Assembly: GCF_900101865.1 (NCBI RefSeq)
Contig: NZ_FNAH01000001.1
Coordinates: 620,001 to 684,000 of the forward strand
Source of the DNA: Paracoccus isoporae
GTDB lineage: Bacteria > Pseudomonadota > Alphaproteobacteria > Rhodobacterales > Rhodobacteraceae
Length of the DNA stretch: 64,000 nt
Reading direction: 5' to 3'
Part shown: positions 50,765-60,191 of the stretch, one piece after another
How positions within the stretch are numbered: position 1 is the stretch's first letter
How the letters are laid out: each line of letters starts with the position of its first letter
Notes under the pieces: generated by a model
Databases searched by the model: none
Seen by the model: the letters and a program-made list of their open reading frames with translations, nothing else
What the model was told of the DNA's origin: nothing
Position numbers and translations under genes: made by a program

Positions 50765-51356
50765 TGTCTCGGCTCCCTATCTCGCTGCAAATGGCGGCAA
50801 CCGCCGCTTCGGCCTGTTCAATATTGTCAGTCGGGATTACCCAGTCGGCCCTGGCGCGTTTCTCCGCATCGGGCATCTGCCGGGACAGGATCAGGTCGAA
50901 ATTCTCGCGCGTCATGCCGGGGCGGGCCATCACGCGCTGCGCCTGCCGATCCTCGCTGGTGCTGACAACTGCGACCCCGTCCATCGCCGCCTCGGCGCCG
51001 GTTTCAAACAGCAATGGAATGTCGAGCACGACGATCCTGACGCCCGCCGCCTCTGCTCTTCGGACGAAATCCACCCGATCCGCGGCCACCAGCGGATGGA
51101 CGATGGATTCCAGCCGCGACAGCCCGCCGGGTTCGCGGGCGAGCGCCTGCTTCAGCGCCGCGCGGTCGATCCCGTCGGCGGTCAGCGCGCCGGGAAAGGC
51201 CGCGGCGACGGGCCCGGTGGCCGCGCCGCCAGCCGCGTAGAGCCGGTGCACCGCCGCGTCCGCGTCCCAGACCGGATGGCCGCGTCGCGCGAACATTGCG
51301 GCGGTGGTCGATTTTCCCATGCCGATCGACCCTGTCAGCCCGAGGCGGAAGGTCAC
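50757..51356 (-). CDS. coaE: Dephospho-CoA kinase
   Basis: CoaE phosphorylates the ribose of dephospho-CoA, the last step of coenzyme A synthesis. The 199-residue protein begins with the P-loop [13 protein letters not shown], followed by [22 protein letters not shown] and [11 protein letters not shown]. The start codon is GTG 51356, overlapping the aroE stop (GTGA). It is translated between aroE and dnaQ with overlaps at both ends. Confidence 0.95.
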   Translation of the reverse strand: MTFRLGLTGSIGMGKSTTAAMFARRGHPVWDADAAVHRLYAAGGAATGPVAAAFPGALTADGIDRAALKQALAREPGGLSRLESIVHPLVAADRVDFVRRAEAAGVRIVVLDIPLLFETGAEAAMDGVAVVSTSEDRQAQRVMARPGMTRENFDLILSRQMPDAEKRARADWVIPTDNIEQAEAAVAAICSEIGSRDNA

Positions 51357-52210
51357 AGCACCGCCTGACGCAGCTCTGCATCAACCTCGGGCCGGTGGCC
51401 AAACCAGCGTTCAAACCCCGGCGCGGCCTGATGCAGCAACATGCCGAGACCATCGACGACCTTGCAGCCGCGCCGCAGCGCCTCGGTCAGGAACTCGGTC
51501 ATCAGCGGCGTATAGACCAGGTCGGTCACGACCGCGCCCGGCCGCAGCGCATCGAGTGGCAGTTTCAGCGGCTGATGACCGAGCATCCCCATCGAGGTGG
51601 CATTGACCACGGTGGTCGCACCCTCGAGCATGTTGCCGGCCTGCGCCCAGTCATAGATCACCACCTTGGCGCCGAAATCCGCCTTGATCTGCTCGGCCCG
51701 GATGCGAGTGCGGTTGGCAATGCGCAGCTCCGGCACGCCGCTTTCGAGAAGCGAGGCCACGACCGAGCGCGCCGCACCGCCCGCGCCGATCACCGCCGCC
51801 GCACCGGCTGCGGGCTGCCAGTCCGGTGCGTTCTGGGTCAGGTTGGTGATGAAGCCGTAGCCATCGGTGTTGTCGGCATGGATCTGTCCATCCTCGCGGA
51901 AGATCAGCGTGTTCGCCGCACCGATCAGCGACGCGCGGTCGGTCACGATATCGGCGATCTTGAGCACGGCCTCTTTGTGCGGGATGGTGACATTCGCCCC
52001 GACGAAGCCCATCTTCGGCATGACCTTCAGCACGCGGGCCAGGTCGTCGGGCCGGACCGGAACCGGGACATAGGCACCGGGCAGGCCGTAGCGCGCCAGC
52101 CAGTGCCCGTGCAGCGCCGGGGAGCGCGAATGCGCGATGGGCCATCCGATCACGGCGGAAAGCGGGATCTGGCTGGGCGGCGGACCGCTGTTTTGCTGTT
52201 CATCGCTCAT
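51353..52210 (-). CDS. aroE: Shikimate dehydrogenase
   Basis: AroE reduces 3-dehydroshikimate with NADPH in aromatic amino acid synthesis. The 285-residue protein has [19 protein letters not shown] (shikimate site), the catalytic Lys in [18 protein letters not shown], the NADP loop [12 protein letters not shown] and a Met/Gly C-terminal lid ([18 protein letters not shown]). It is the first gene left of the candidate origin, transcribed away from it. Confidence 0.96.
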   Translation of the reverse strand: MSDEQQNSGPPPSQIPLSAVIGWPIAHSRSPALHGHWLARYGLPGAYVPVPVRPDDLARVLKVMPKMGFVGANVTIPHKEAVLKIADIVTDRASLIGAANTLIFREDGQIHADNTDGYGFITNLTQNAPDWQPAAGAAAVIGAGGAARSVVASLLESGVPELRIANRTRIRAEQIKADFGAKVVIYDWAQAGNMLEGATTVVNATSMGMLGHQPLKLPLDALRPGAVVTDLVYTPLMTEFLTEALRRGCKVVDGLGMLLHQAAPGFERWFGHRPEVDAELRQAVL

Positions 52211-52582
52211 ATGTTCTGGATAGCTGCGGCGTCGGTATCAGGAAAGAAGAAAAGCAGTGTCCGGGACGCACCGTTCTGGGCAGGTCTGTGGATAAGGCGG
52301 TGGGCCGTGATCTGGACAGAACATGCTGGGGATGAGGGGGGCGAACCGAAAGAGAACGGCGGGGCGAGATCCACATGTGAAAACAATCCACCGGGGCGTC
52401 CACAGCCTGTGGAGAAAGTCGGTTTCTAAATGTCAATTTATTGTTTTCTATACATTAAATTGAGTCTTGTCATGCGGCCGACGCGGTGGACGAAGGGTCG
52501 GCGATCGGGTTATCCCGTATTGCACAGGCCCTAACTTCTTCATCATCTATCTTCTTCTCTTCTTTCTATTTAGACAGAGAGA
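52211..52582. other. Candidate chromosomal replication origin (oriC)
   Basis: A 372-base gap between divergent aroE and hemJ. It contains a perfect DnaA box (52287-52295), a one-mismatch box TGTGGAGAA (52408-52416), a two-mismatch box AGATCCACA (52367-52375) and a long AT-rich stretch (about 52424-52470), unusual at this GC content. An IHF-like site (52431-52443) and a GANTC site (52462-52466) lie inside the AT-rich part. A pyrimidine-rich run fills 52530-52570. The flanking order (dnaQ-coaE-aroE against rho-mnmE-mnmG-rsmG-parAB) brackets oriC in other Alphaproteobacteria. Confidence 0.6.
52287..52295 (-). promoter_or_regulatory. Perfect DnaA box
   Basis: TGTGGATAA on the plus strand is the exact complement of the consensus TTATCCACA. 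It lies about 130 bases from the AT-rich part of the candidate origin. Confidence 0.6.
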
Positions 52583-53038
52583 ATGGCCGACCTGCTCGCT
52601 TCGCTCTATCTGCCGATCAAGGCGCTTCACGTGATGGCAGTGCTGTCCTGGATGGCGGGGTTGTTCTATCTGCCCCGGCTTTACGTCTATCATGCCGAGC
52701 GTGGTGAGTCGGGCGATGGCGGCGCGGAACCCGCGTCGTCCTTCGCGATCATGGAAGAGAAGCTTCTGCGTCTCATCATGACCCCGGCCATGATCCTGTC
52801 CTGGATCTGCGGATTGCTTCTGGTGATGACGCCGGGGATCGTGGATTGGTCGATGATCTGGCCGTGGAGCAAGGCGGCCTCGGTGCTGGCGATGAGCTGG
52901 TTTCACATGTGGCTGGCGGCGCAGCGACGGGCCTTGGCGGAGGGGCGCGGTCTGAGCGGTCGCAGCTATCGGATGATGAACGAGGTGCCGACGCTGCTGA
53001 TGGCGGTCATCGTGCTGTCGGTGATCCTGAAGTTCTGA
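52583..53038 (+). CDS. hemJ: Protoporphyrinogen oxidase HemJ
   Basis: HemJ oxidises protoporphyrinogen IX to protoporphyrin IX in the membrane. The 151-residue protein has four helices and the family signature LYLPIKALHVMAVLSWMAGLFYLPRLYVYHAE with the conserved His and heme-contact residues, then MTPAMILSWICGLLL, SWFHMWLAAQRRAL and RMMNEVPTLLMAVIVLSVI. It is the first gene to the right of the candidate origin. Rhodobacteraceae often have heme genes here. Ribosome site is AGAGAGAA. Confidence 0.9.
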   Translation: MADLLASLYLPIKALHVMAVLSWMAGLFYLPRLYVYHAERGESGDGGAEPASSFAIMEEKLLRLIMTPAMILSWICGLLLVMTPGIVDWSMIWPWSKAASVLAMSWFHMWLAAQRRALAEGRGLSGRSYRMMNEVPTLLMAVIVLSVILKF

Positions 53039-53078
53039 CCTTTCCGCGCGCAGCAGGGTGCCGGCTTGGCCGGAGAGA

Positions 53079-53107
53079 TTGACTCGCGGGCCGGATTGCC
53101 CTATTGG
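53079..53107 (+). promoter_or_regulatory. Promoter candidate for rho
   Basis: TTGACT (53079-53084), 17 bases, TATTGG (53102-53107). The -35 is good and the -10 weak. It leaves a leader of about 85 bases before the rho start at 53197. Confidence 0.4.
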
Positions 53108-53196
53108 GCGGCCAGCGATCCGCCCGTCCGGTGCGGATATTTTCCAGAACAATGAAGAGCAGGTCCGACGTTGTCGGGCTGCGATGCGGTGAAGCG

Positions 53197-54468
53197 ATGA
53201 GCGAAGAGCGTTTGAACCTGTCGGATCTGAAGGCGAAGAGCCCGAAGGATCTGCTGGCCATGGCGGAAGAATGGGAGATCGAGAACGCCTCGACCATGCG
53301 CAAGGGCGAGATGATGTTCTCGATCCTCAAGGAGCATGCCGAGGACGGGTTCGACATTGGCGGCGATGGCGTTCTGGAGGTTGTGCAGGACGGGTTCGGC
53401 TTTCTGCGTTCGACCGAGGCGAACTACCTGCCCGGCCCCGACGATATCTATGTCAGCCCGGACATGATCCGTCAGCACGCGCTGCGCACCGGGGACACGG
53501 TCGAAGGGGTGATCCGGGCGCCTGGGGAGAATGAGCGCTACTTTGCGCTGACCAAGGTCGAGCGGATCAATTTCGAGGATCCCGACCGGGCCCGGCACAA
53601 GGTGGCCTTCGACAATCTTACACCGCTCTATCCGGATGAGCGGCTGAAAATGGAGATCGAGGATCCGACCATCAAGGACCGCTCGGCTCGCATCATCGAC
53701 CTGGTGGCCCCGATCGGGAAGGGTCAGCGGTCGCTGATCGTGGCGCCGCCGCGGACCGGCAAGACGGTGCTGTTGCAGAATATCGCCCATTCCATCGAGA
53801 AGAATCACCCGGAATGCTACCTGATCGTGCTGTTGATCGACGAACGGCCCGAGGAGGTGACGGACATGCAGCGCTCCGTGCGGGGTGAGGTGGTCAGCTC
53901 TACCTTCGACGAGCCGGCGAGCCGTCACGTGGCGGTGTCGGAGATGGTGATCGAGAAGGCGAAGCGCCTGGTCGAACACAAGCGCGACGTGGTCATCCTG
54001 CTCGACTCGATCACCCGGCTGGGGCGAGCCTTCAATACGGTCGTGCCGTCCTCGGGCAAGGTGCTGACCGGGGGTGTGGATGCGAATGCGCTGCAGCGGC
54101 CGAAGCGCTTCTTCGGGGCGGCGCGGAATATCGAAGAGGGCGGTTCGCTGACCATCATCGCGACGGCGCTGATCGACACCGGCTCGCGCATGGACGAGGT
54201 GATCTTCGAGGAGTTCAAGGGGACCGGCAACAGCGAGATCGTGCTTGACCGCAAGGTGGCCGACAAGAGGGTGTTCCCGGCGATGGACATCCTGAAATCG
54301 GGGACGCGGAAAGAGGAGCTGCTGGTCGATTCGCGCGATCTGCAGAAGACCTATCTGCTGCGCCGGATCCTCAATCCGATGGGGACGACGGATGCGATCG
54401 AGTTCCTGATCTCGAAGCTGAAGCAGACGAAGAACAATTCCGAGTTCTTCGATTCGATGAACGCGTGA
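53197..54468 (+). CDS. rho: Transcription termination factor Rho
   Basis: Rho is the hexameric RNA-dependent ATPase that ends transcription. The 423-residue product has the N-terminal helix bundle, the cold-shock RNA-binding domain with DGFGFLR, and Walker [10 protein letters not shown] (about 183-191). The Q-loop region [24 protein letters not shown] and the R-loop with [31 protein letters not shown] are also present. ATG 53197 gives the usual [16 protein letters not shown] start. mnmE begins six bases later. Confidence 0.97.
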   Translation: MSEERLNLSDLKAKSPKDLLAMAEEWEIENASTMRKGEMMFSILKEHAEDGFDIGGDGVLEVVQDGFGFLRSTEANYLPGPDDIYVSPDMIRQHALRTGDTVEGVIRAPGENERYFALTKVERINFEDPDRARHKVAFDNLTPLYPDERLKMEIEDPTIKDRSARIIDLVAPIGKGQRSLIVAPPRTGKTVLLQNIAHSIEKNHPECYLIVLLIDERPEEVTDMQRSVRGEVVSSTFDEPASRHVAVSEMVIEKAKRLVEHKRDVVILLDSITRLGRAFNTVVPSSGKVLTGGVDANALQRPKRFFGAARNIEEGGSLTIIATALIDTGSRMDEVIFEEFKGTGNSEIVLDRKVADKRVFPAMDILKSGTRKEELLVDSRDLQKTYLLRRILNPMGTTDAIEFLISKLKQTKNNSEFFDSMNA

Positions 54469-54474
54469 TGGGCG

Positions 54475-55734
54475 GTGGAGACGATCTTCGCAGAAGCGAC
54501 CCCGCCCGGTCGGGGCGGTGTGTCGATCATCCGGCTGAGCGGGCCGGAGGCGCGGCGCGTGGCCGAGGATCTCTGCGGCGCGCTGCCTGACGCGCGGCAT
54601 TGCTATTACCGGGAGCTGCGCGACGCAGGCGAGTTGATCGACCAGATCCTGGTGGTGCGTTTTGATGCGGGTTCGAGCTTCACCGGCGAGGACACCGTGG
54701 AGTTTCATCTGCACGGTGCTCCGGTGGTGGTGCGGCGATTGGCTGCAGCGCTGCGCGTGCGGGGCATCCGGCAGGCAGAGGCGGGCGAGTTCACCATGCG
54801 CGCCTTCGTTCATGGCCGGATGGATCTGGCCGAGGTGGAAGGGCTTGCGGATCTGCTGGCAGCGGAGACCGAGGCGCAAAGGAAGCTGGCTTCCGAGGCT
54901 GCGAGCGGTGCACTGGGTCGGTTGGCGGCGGAATGGCGAGAGGCGCTGACAGAGGCCGGTGCAATGATTACCGCCTCGATCGACTTCGCGGATGAAGAGA
55001 TTCCCGATGACGTGGCCTCCGGCGTGCATGATGTGATGCATGAGGTGCGTCGGGGCATCGATGCCCAGATTGCCGGTTTTCCGGCGAGTGAACGAATCCG
55101 GGCCGGATTCGAGGTGGCTCTGGTCGGGGCGCCGAATGCCGGAAAATCGTCGCTGATCAATGCGATTGCGGCGCGTGAGGTTGCGATCGTGACGGATATT
55201 CCGGGGACGACGCGCGATGTGGTGGAGTTTCGGGCTGATCTGCGCGGACTCGCGGTGACGTTCCTGGATACGGCGGGCTTGCGGGAGACCGGCGATCTTG
55301 TCGAGATTCAGGGGATCCGGCTGGCGCGATCCCGTGCCGAGGCGGCGGATTTGCGGGTATTTCTGGGGGATGTCCCGGCCGAGATCGGGGGACTGGCACG
55401 GCCGGAGGACCTCTTCGTGGAGACCAAGGGCGACCTCACCGGCATTGTCGGCGCGATTTCCAGCGTGACGGGCGCGGGCATCGACGGGTTGCTGGAGCGG
55501 ATCTACGAGATCCTGCGGAGCCGGGTGGCGGGGGCCTCATTGGCGAGCCACGAGCGGCAGGTTGAGGCTTTGCGTGAGGCCGCGTCTGCACTGGATGTGG
55601 CGGCGGATGATGCGCCGGAGATTCTCTCGGAAAGATTGCGAGAAGCGACCTTTCACCTCCGGCGGCTGGTTGGCAAAATCGACGTCGAGGACTATCTTGA
55701 TCGCGTCTTCAGCAATTTCTGTGTCGGCAAATAG
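54475..55734 (+). CDS. mnmE: tRNA modification GTPase MnmE
   Basis: MnmE with MnmG makes the cmnm5 group on U34 of certain tRNAs. The 419-residue protein starts at GTG 54475 with ETIFAEATPPGRGGVSIIRLSG. It carries the tetrahydrofolate-binding N domain, G1 GAPNAGKSSLIN, DTAGLRE (G3) and the C-terminal CVGK, a variant of the usual CIGK that holds the catalytic Cys. Third-position GC is lower than in most genes of the window, a trend that increases in mnmG. A parS site begins five bases after its stop. Confidence 0.95.
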   Translation: METIFAEATPPGRGGVSIIRLSGPEARRVAEDLCGALPDARHCYYRELRDAGELIDQILVVRFDAGSSFTGEDTVEFHLHGAPVVVRRLAAALRVRGIRQAEAGEFTMRAFVHGRMDLAEVEGLADLLAAETEAQRKLASEAASGALGRLAAEWREALTEAGAMITASIDFADEEIPDDVASGVHDVMHEVRRGIDAQIAGFPASERIRAGFEVALVGAPNAGKSSLINAIAAREVAIVTDIPGTTRDVVEFRADLRGLAVTFLDTAGLRETGDLVEIQGIRLARSRAEAADLRVFLGDVPAEIGGLARPEDLFVETKGDLTGIVGAISSVTGAGIDGLLERIYEILRSRVAGASLASHERQVEALREAASALDVAADDAPEILSERLREATFHLRRLVGKIDVEDYLDRVFSNFCVGK

Positions 55735-55737
55735 CGG

Positions 55738-57585
55738 GTGTTTCACGTGAAACAATACGACGTTATCGTGATCGGCGGAGGGCATGCTGGGACAGAAGCT
55801 GCCGCAGCGGCGGCTCGGCTTGGTCGGAAGGTTGCTTTGGTGACGATGTCCGAGCGCGATATCGGGACCATGTCCTGCAATCCGGCGATCGGGGGCTTGG
55901 GGAAGGGGCATCTGGTTCGCGAGATCGACGCCATGGACGGTCTGATGGGCCGTTTGGCGGATCACGCGGGCATCCAGTTTCGCTTGCTTAACCGGCGTAA
56001 GGGACCGGCGGTGCAGGGTCCGCGGACCCAGGCGGATCGCGTGGCGTACAGGAAAGCTGCCCAGCAGGAAGTGAAGAGTAACCCCCGCATCGAAGTTGTT
56101 CTCGCCGAGGTAACGGAGATCCTGATCACCAATGGTGCGGTGCGAGGGATCCATACGGCCGACACGATATTGCGGGCCCGGCGCGTGATCCTGACCACGG
56201 GAACCTTCCTGAACGGGTTGATCCATGTGGGCGAAGAGGCCCGGCCGGCCGGGCGCTGGGGTGGGAAGGCATCATCGCGGCTGGCGGAGAGTATCTCCGG
56301 TCTGGGCTTGAAGCTTGGCAGATTGAAGACGGGGACACCGCCCCGGCTCGACGGACGGACCATCGACTGGGCCGCTCTCGACCATCAGCCGGGAGACGTG
56401 GAGCCCGAGTTTCTGTCGTTCCTGACACAGCGTCCCGAGTTGCGGCAGATTTCCTGCGGGGTCACTCACACCAATCCTGCGACCCATGACATCATCCGCC
56501 GTAACCTTTCGCGCTCCGCTATGTATGGCGGAAGGATCGACGGCGTGGGACCGCGCTATTGCCCGTCGATCGAGGACAAGATTCACCGCTTCGCTGACAA
56601 GGAGTCGCACCAGATCTTTCTGGAGCCTGAAGGACTCTCCACCGACACGGTCTATCCAAACGGGATCTCCACCTCCCTACCGGAGGATGTACAGGCTGAG
56701 TACGTGCGGTCGATCCGGGGGCTGGAGCGAGCTGTCATTCTGCAGCCGGGATATGCGGTTGAGTATGATTATGTCGATCCGAGGGCTTTGACCGAGACGC
56801 TGGAGTTGCGCGACGTGTCGGGCCTCTATTTTGCTGGGCAGATTAACGGTACCACTGGGTATGAGGAAGCCGCGGCTCAGGGCATGGTCGCGGGGCTAAA
56901 TGCGGCAAGTAACGAGGCGGTGAGGTTTTCACGCGCGACATCCTATATCGGGGTGATGATCGACGACCTGATTACGCGCGGCGTTACCGAACCATATCGG
57001 ATGTTCACTTCTCGTGCGGAATATCGGCTGTCGCTGCGCGCCGATAATGCTGATCAAAGACTGTCACCGATGGCAATCGGGCTGGGCTGTATCGGCGAAC
57101 CCCGCAGGGCTTCGTTTTTGGATAAGATGAACCGGCTTGCAAAGGCGGACCGCGGCCTGAAAGAGTTGAGCTTCTCTCCGCGGGAGCTTGAGGCCGTGGG
57201 CCTCAAGACGGGACGAGACGGCCGACGAAAGACAGGTTATGAGTTGTTGGCCGAGAAGGACTGCGAATTCGATACTCTGGCGAAGCTTGCACCGGACCTA
57301 ACGGAGCATGACGCGGCAACGCGGAAGCAACTCAAGATCGACGCCACCTATGCACAGTACGAAGATCGGCAAAGGCGAGAGGCGGAGGGTTTGAAACGTG
57401 ACGAAGGCGTGCCGCTGTCGCGGGATCTGGATTACAGCCAGATGGCTGGACTGTCCAATGAGCTGAAGGGCAAGCTGGCCGCTACGCGTCCGCATAATAT
57501 CGCCGCCGCGGCCAGGATTGAAGGCATGACGCCCGCTGCCTTGTCGCTGCTGATGGCAACCTCACGGAAGGCCGCGCGGAGGTGA
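55738..57585 (+). CDS. mnmG: tRNA uridine-5-carboxymethylaminomethyl modification enzyme MnmG
   Basis: The FAD partner of MnmE. Its 615 residues have [51 protein letters not shown] (catalytic Cys), [13 protein letters not shown] and the C-terminal [20 protein letters not shown]. The start is GTG 55738, whose second base begins the parS palindrome, so the first residues MFHVKQ are encoded by parS. Base composition (about 57-60% GC in samples I counted) is lower than in infB or addA. Confidence 0.96.
   Translation: MFHVKQYDVIVIGGGHAGTEAAAAAARLGRKVALVTMSERDIGTMSCNPAIGGLGKGHLVREIDAMDGLMGRLADHAGIQFRLLNRRKGPAVQGPRTQADRVAYRKAAQQEVKSNPRIEVVLAEVTEILITNGAVRGIHTADTILRARRVILTTGTFLNGLIHVGEEARPAGRWGGKASSRLAESISGLGLKLGRLKTGTPPRLDGRTIDWAALDHQPGDVEPEFLSFLTQRPELRQISCGVTHTNPATHDIIRRNLSRSAMYGGRIDGVGPRYCPSIEDKIHRFADKESHQIFLEPEGLSTDTVYPNGISTSLPEDVQAEYVRSIRGLERAVILQPGYAVEYDYVDPRALTETLELRDVSGLYFAGQINGTTGYEEAAAQGMVAGLNAASNEAVRFSRATSYIGVMIDDLITRGVTEPYRMFTSRAEYRLSLRADNADQRLSPMAIGLGCIGEPRRASFLDKMNRLAKADRGLKELSFSPRELEAVGLKTGRDGRRKTGYELLAEKDCEFDTLAKLAPDLTEHDAATRKQLKIDATYAQYEDRQRREAEGLKRDEGVPLSRDLDYSQMAGLSNELKGKLAATRPHNIAAAARIEGMTPAALSLLMATSRKAARR
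55739..55754. other. parS site 1 (ParB-binding centromere)
   Basis: TGTTTCACGTGAAACA, a perfect 16-bp parS palindrome, overlapping the first codons of mnmG. ParB loads here to segregate the origin region. Confidence 0.9.
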
Positions 57586-58178
57586 GCGATGTTTCACGTG
57601 AAACAGCCGCGCGGCTTGATTGCTATGCCGCGCTACTCCGGAAGTGGAACCCCGCAATAAACCTCGTCGCGCCGGCGACACTTGTTGAGCTCGGGCATCG
57701 CCACATCGCCGATTCTGCGCAGATCTACGACCTCGCCCAGCCTCAGCAAGGGAATTGGATCGATCTCGGAAGTGGCGGCGGGTTGCCCGGCGTGGTTGTC
57801 GCAATTCTAGCGCACGCGCAGCCGCTCACCGTCACGCTGGTCGAGAGTGACCGCCGCAAGGCGGCCTTTCTGACAACGGCGCGCAGAGAGCTAGACCTGT
57901 CCAACCTTCATATCCGCTGCCAGCGGATCGAAACCATTCCGGACGCCGCACATGATTTTGTCAGCGCCCGTGCCCTTGCCTCGGTGAAGAATCTTTTGCC
58001 CAACCTGGCACGGCAGCTTGCATCACAGGGAGAGGCATGGCTACTGAAGGGTCGAAGCTGGCGCGGCGAAGTCGAGCTCGCCAGGCAGGACTGGTCGTTC
58101 GACATGGAGGTGTTTCCAAGCGCGACCGACCCGGAATCAGTCGTTTTGAAGCTGAGGAATATCGAGCGCCATGTCTGA
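57582..58178 (+). CDS. rsmG: 16S rRNA (guanine-N7) methyltransferase RsmG
   Basis: RsmG methylates G527 of 16S rRNA. The 198-residue protein has the SAM site [17 protein letters not shown] and [11 protein letters not shown], then the typical [12 protein letters not shown]. It starts at GTG 57582, overlapping the mnmG stop (GTGA). The second parS site is coded within its first eight codons (DVSRET). It overlaps parA by eight bases. Confidence 0.95.
   Translation: MSDVSRETAARLDCYAALLRKWNPAINLVAPATLVELGHRHIADSAQIYDLAQPQQGNWIDLGSGGGLPGVVVAILAHAQPLTVTLVESDRRKAAFLTTARRELDLSNLHIRCQRIETIPDAAHDFVSARALASVKNLLPNLARQLASQGEAWLLKGRSWRGEVELARQDWSFDMEVFPSATDPESVVLKLRNIERHV
57590..57605. other. parS site 2
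   Basis: A second perfect TGTTTCACGTGAAACA, inside the first codons of rsmG, 1,851 bp from the first site (start to start). Two sites within 5.3 kb of the candidate origin make a ParB-loading zone. Confidence 0.9.
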
Positions 58179-58950
58179 ACAGACCGTTATCGCAATTGCC
58201 AATCAGAAAGGCGGGGTCGGAAAAACCACCACGGCCGTCAATCTCGGCGCAGGCCTGTCGGCGCAGGGTCTGCGCGTGCTGATCATCGATCTTGACCCGC
58301 AAGGCAATGCCTCGACGGGCGTCGGTTGCCCGGTCAAGGGGCGCGAGGCCACGTCTTATGACCTGATGTCGGGGCAGGCGGACCTGCGCGATGCGGTCGT
58401 GAACACCAGTGTCCAGCACCTGAGCCTCGTGCCATCAACCCCGGATCTCAGCTCCGGCGATATCGATTTCGCAACGCGTCCCGACCGGATCAGGCTGCTG
58501 AAATCGGCGCTCGCGCAAGCCGACGGATATGATTACATCCTCATCGACTGCCCACCGGCGCTCGGTCTTCTGACCGTTAATGCTTTGGTCGCGGCACATT
58601 CCGTGCTGATCCCGCTCCAGGCCGAGTTCTACGCGTTGGAGGGCTTGTCCCAACTCCTGATGACGGTCCGCGAGGTTCGGCAGGGGGCCAATGCCGCGCT
58701 GCGCATGGATGGAGTTGTGCTGACCATGTATGACGGGCGCAACAACCTGTCCCAACAGGTCGAGGCAGATGCGCGCGCGACGCTTGGCGAGTTGGTCTAC
58801 GACACGATCATCCCCCGAAACGTGCGGATTTCAGAGGCGCCATCGCATGGCCTGCCGGTCACGATCTATGATCCCGGCTCGACCGGCAGCCGCGCCTATC
58901 TCGCCCTGACAAGTGAGTTCCTATCGCGCCAAAAGGAGATGCAGACATGA
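58171..58950 (+). CDS. parA: Chromosome partitioning ATPase ParA
   Basis: ParA is the Walker-type ATPase that moves ParB-parS complexes. The 259-residue protein has the deviant Walker A NQKGGVGKTTTAVNL (residues 11-25, with the signature Lys), IIDLDPQGNAS, and YILIDCPPALGLLTVNAL. It lacks the long N-terminal DNA-binding extension of plasmid ParA, as expected for the chromosomal form. Overlaps rsmG and parB at its two ends. Confidence 0.96.
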   Translation: MSEQTVIAIANQKGGVGKTTTAVNLGAGLSAQGLRVLIIDLDPQGNASTGVGCPVKGREATSYDLMSGQADLRDAVVNTSVQHLSLVPSTPDLSSGDIDFATRPDRIRLLKSALAQADGYDYILIDCPPALGLLTVNALVAAHSVLIPLQAEFYALEGLSQLLMTVREVRQGANAALRMDGVVLTMYDGRNNLSQQVEADARATLGELVYDTIIPRNVRISEAPSHGLPVTIYDPGSTGSRAYLALTSEFLSRQKEMQT

Positions 58951-59825
58951 GCCAGAACAAACGCAGCAGCCTGGGTCGTGGACTCTCGGCCCTGATGGCC
59001 GATCTGCAAACTGACGAGACCACGGAAGATCAGCCCCGCAGCGGCACGCTGGTCGTCCCCACGGAACAGATCGCGCCCAACCCGGATCAGCCGCGCCGCG
59101 TCTTCGACCAGGCGGCTCTGGCGGAGCTGGCCGACTCGATCCGCCATCGCGGCGTGATCCAGCCCCTGATCGTGCGCCGGCACCCGCAGGACGACAATCT
59201 CTACCAGATCGTGGCGGGGGAACGCCGCTGGCGCGCGGCGCAGATCGCGCAACTGCATGAGCTCCCTGTGCTGGTCCGCGAGTTCAGCGATGCCGAGATG
59301 CTCGAGGTCGCGATCATCGAGAATATTCAGCGGGCCGACCTCAATGCCATCGACGAGGCCGCGTCCTACAGGCAACTGATGACGCGCTTCGGACATACGC
59401 AGGAGAGGCTGGCCGAGGCGCTTGGCAAGAGCCGCAGTCACATCGCCAATCTCCTGCGCCTGCTCAACCTGCCCGATCAGATCCAGGAATGGGTGCGCGA
59501 GGACAAGCTGTCCGCCGGCCATGCGAGGGCGCTCGTGACGGCCGAGAACGCCACCGCCATCGCCCGCAAGATCATCGAGAAGGATCTCTCGGTGCGCGAG
59601 GTTGAATCGTTGGTGCGCGGCGACAAGCCGGCGCGCCTCTCCCGCCCGCGCGGAGCCGCGGAGAAGGACGCCGATACCCGCGCTCTCGAGGGGGATCTCA
59701 GCGCCACGCTGAAGATGCGGGTCCAGATCAAGCCGGTCGGGCATGATGGCGGGCAAGTCGTCATCACCTACAAGGATCTGGATCAACTCGACACGCTGTG
59801 CCAGGTCCTCGCCGGAAGCCGCTGA
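58947..59825 (+). CDS. parB: Chromosome partitioning protein ParB
   Basis: ParB binds parS and spreads with CTP. The 292-residue protein has the ParB N-terminal ParA-binding tip RSSLGRGLSALMADL, the CTPase motif GERRWRA (91-97), ENIQRADLNAIDEA and the parS-binding helix-turn-helix near 145-185 (TQERLAEALGKSRSHIANLLRLLNLP). The C-terminal dimer domain follows. Its start overlaps the parA stop (ATGA), and parS sites lie 1.3 and 3.2 kb upstream. Confidence 0.96.
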   Translation: MSQNKRSSLGRGLSALMADLQTDETTEDQPRSGTLVVPTEQIAPNPDQPRRVFDQAALAELADSIRHRGVIQPLIVRRHPQDDNLYQIVAGERRWRAAQIAQLHELPVLVREFSDAEMLEVAIIENIQRADLNAIDEAASYRQLMTRFGHTQERLAEALGKSRSHIANLLRLLNLPDQIQEWVREDKLSAGHARALVTAENATAIARKIIEKDLSVREVESLVRGDKPARLSRPRGAAEKDADTRALEGDLSATLKMRVQIKPVGHDGGQVVITYKDLDQLDTLCQVLAGSR

Positions 59826-59850
59826 GCCAGGGGCGCCTCAGGCCTCTGGC
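59826..59850. terminator. Possible shared terminator hairpin after parB
   Basis: GCCAGGGGC (59826-59834) pairs with GCCTCTGGC (59842-59850) with one G-T pair around a 7-base loop. It begins just after the parB stop and covers the end of the convergent DUF454 gene. There is no T-run. Confidence 0.35.
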
Positions 59851-60191
59851 CGGGTCACGATGAACCCGGCGACGGCCGTCAGCAAAAGGGCCTGCACGGC
59901 AATCGCCATCACGGGCAGGCCGAGGAACGTGGCAATCCCGACGCTCGCCGCCATCGCCAGAACCGCCAGGATCTTGGCGGGCCGCCTGATCGCCCCGCGC
60001 TCCTGCCAGCGGCGAATGTCAGGCCCGAAGACCGGATCCGCCAGCAGCCGACGCCGCAGCCGGTCAGACGACCGGCTGAAGGCCCATAGCGCGACCAGAA
60101 GGAAAGGCACGGTGGGCAATATCGGAAGGAAGGCCCCGACCGTTGCGCAGGCGACCGCGATCCAGCCGATCGCCAGGTACAGCCACCGCAT
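59838..60191 (-). CDS. DUF454 (YbaN-type) membrane protein
   Basis: A 117-residue inner-membrane protein with about three hydrophobic helices. The YbaN signature is MRWLYLAIGWIAVACATVGAFLPILPTVPFLLVALWAFSRSSDRLRRRLLADPVFGPDIRRWQERGAI. Function unknown; it is often near heme or folding genes. The start overlaps the hemW stop (ATGA). It is the last gene of the rph-rdgB-ridA'-hemW operon. Confidence 0.85.
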   Translation of the reverse strand: MRWLYLAIGWIAVACATVGAFLPILPTVPFLLVALWAFSRSSDRLRRRLLADPVFGPDIRRWQERGAIRRPAKILAVLAMAASVGIATFLGLPVMAIAVQALLLTAVAGFIVTRPEA

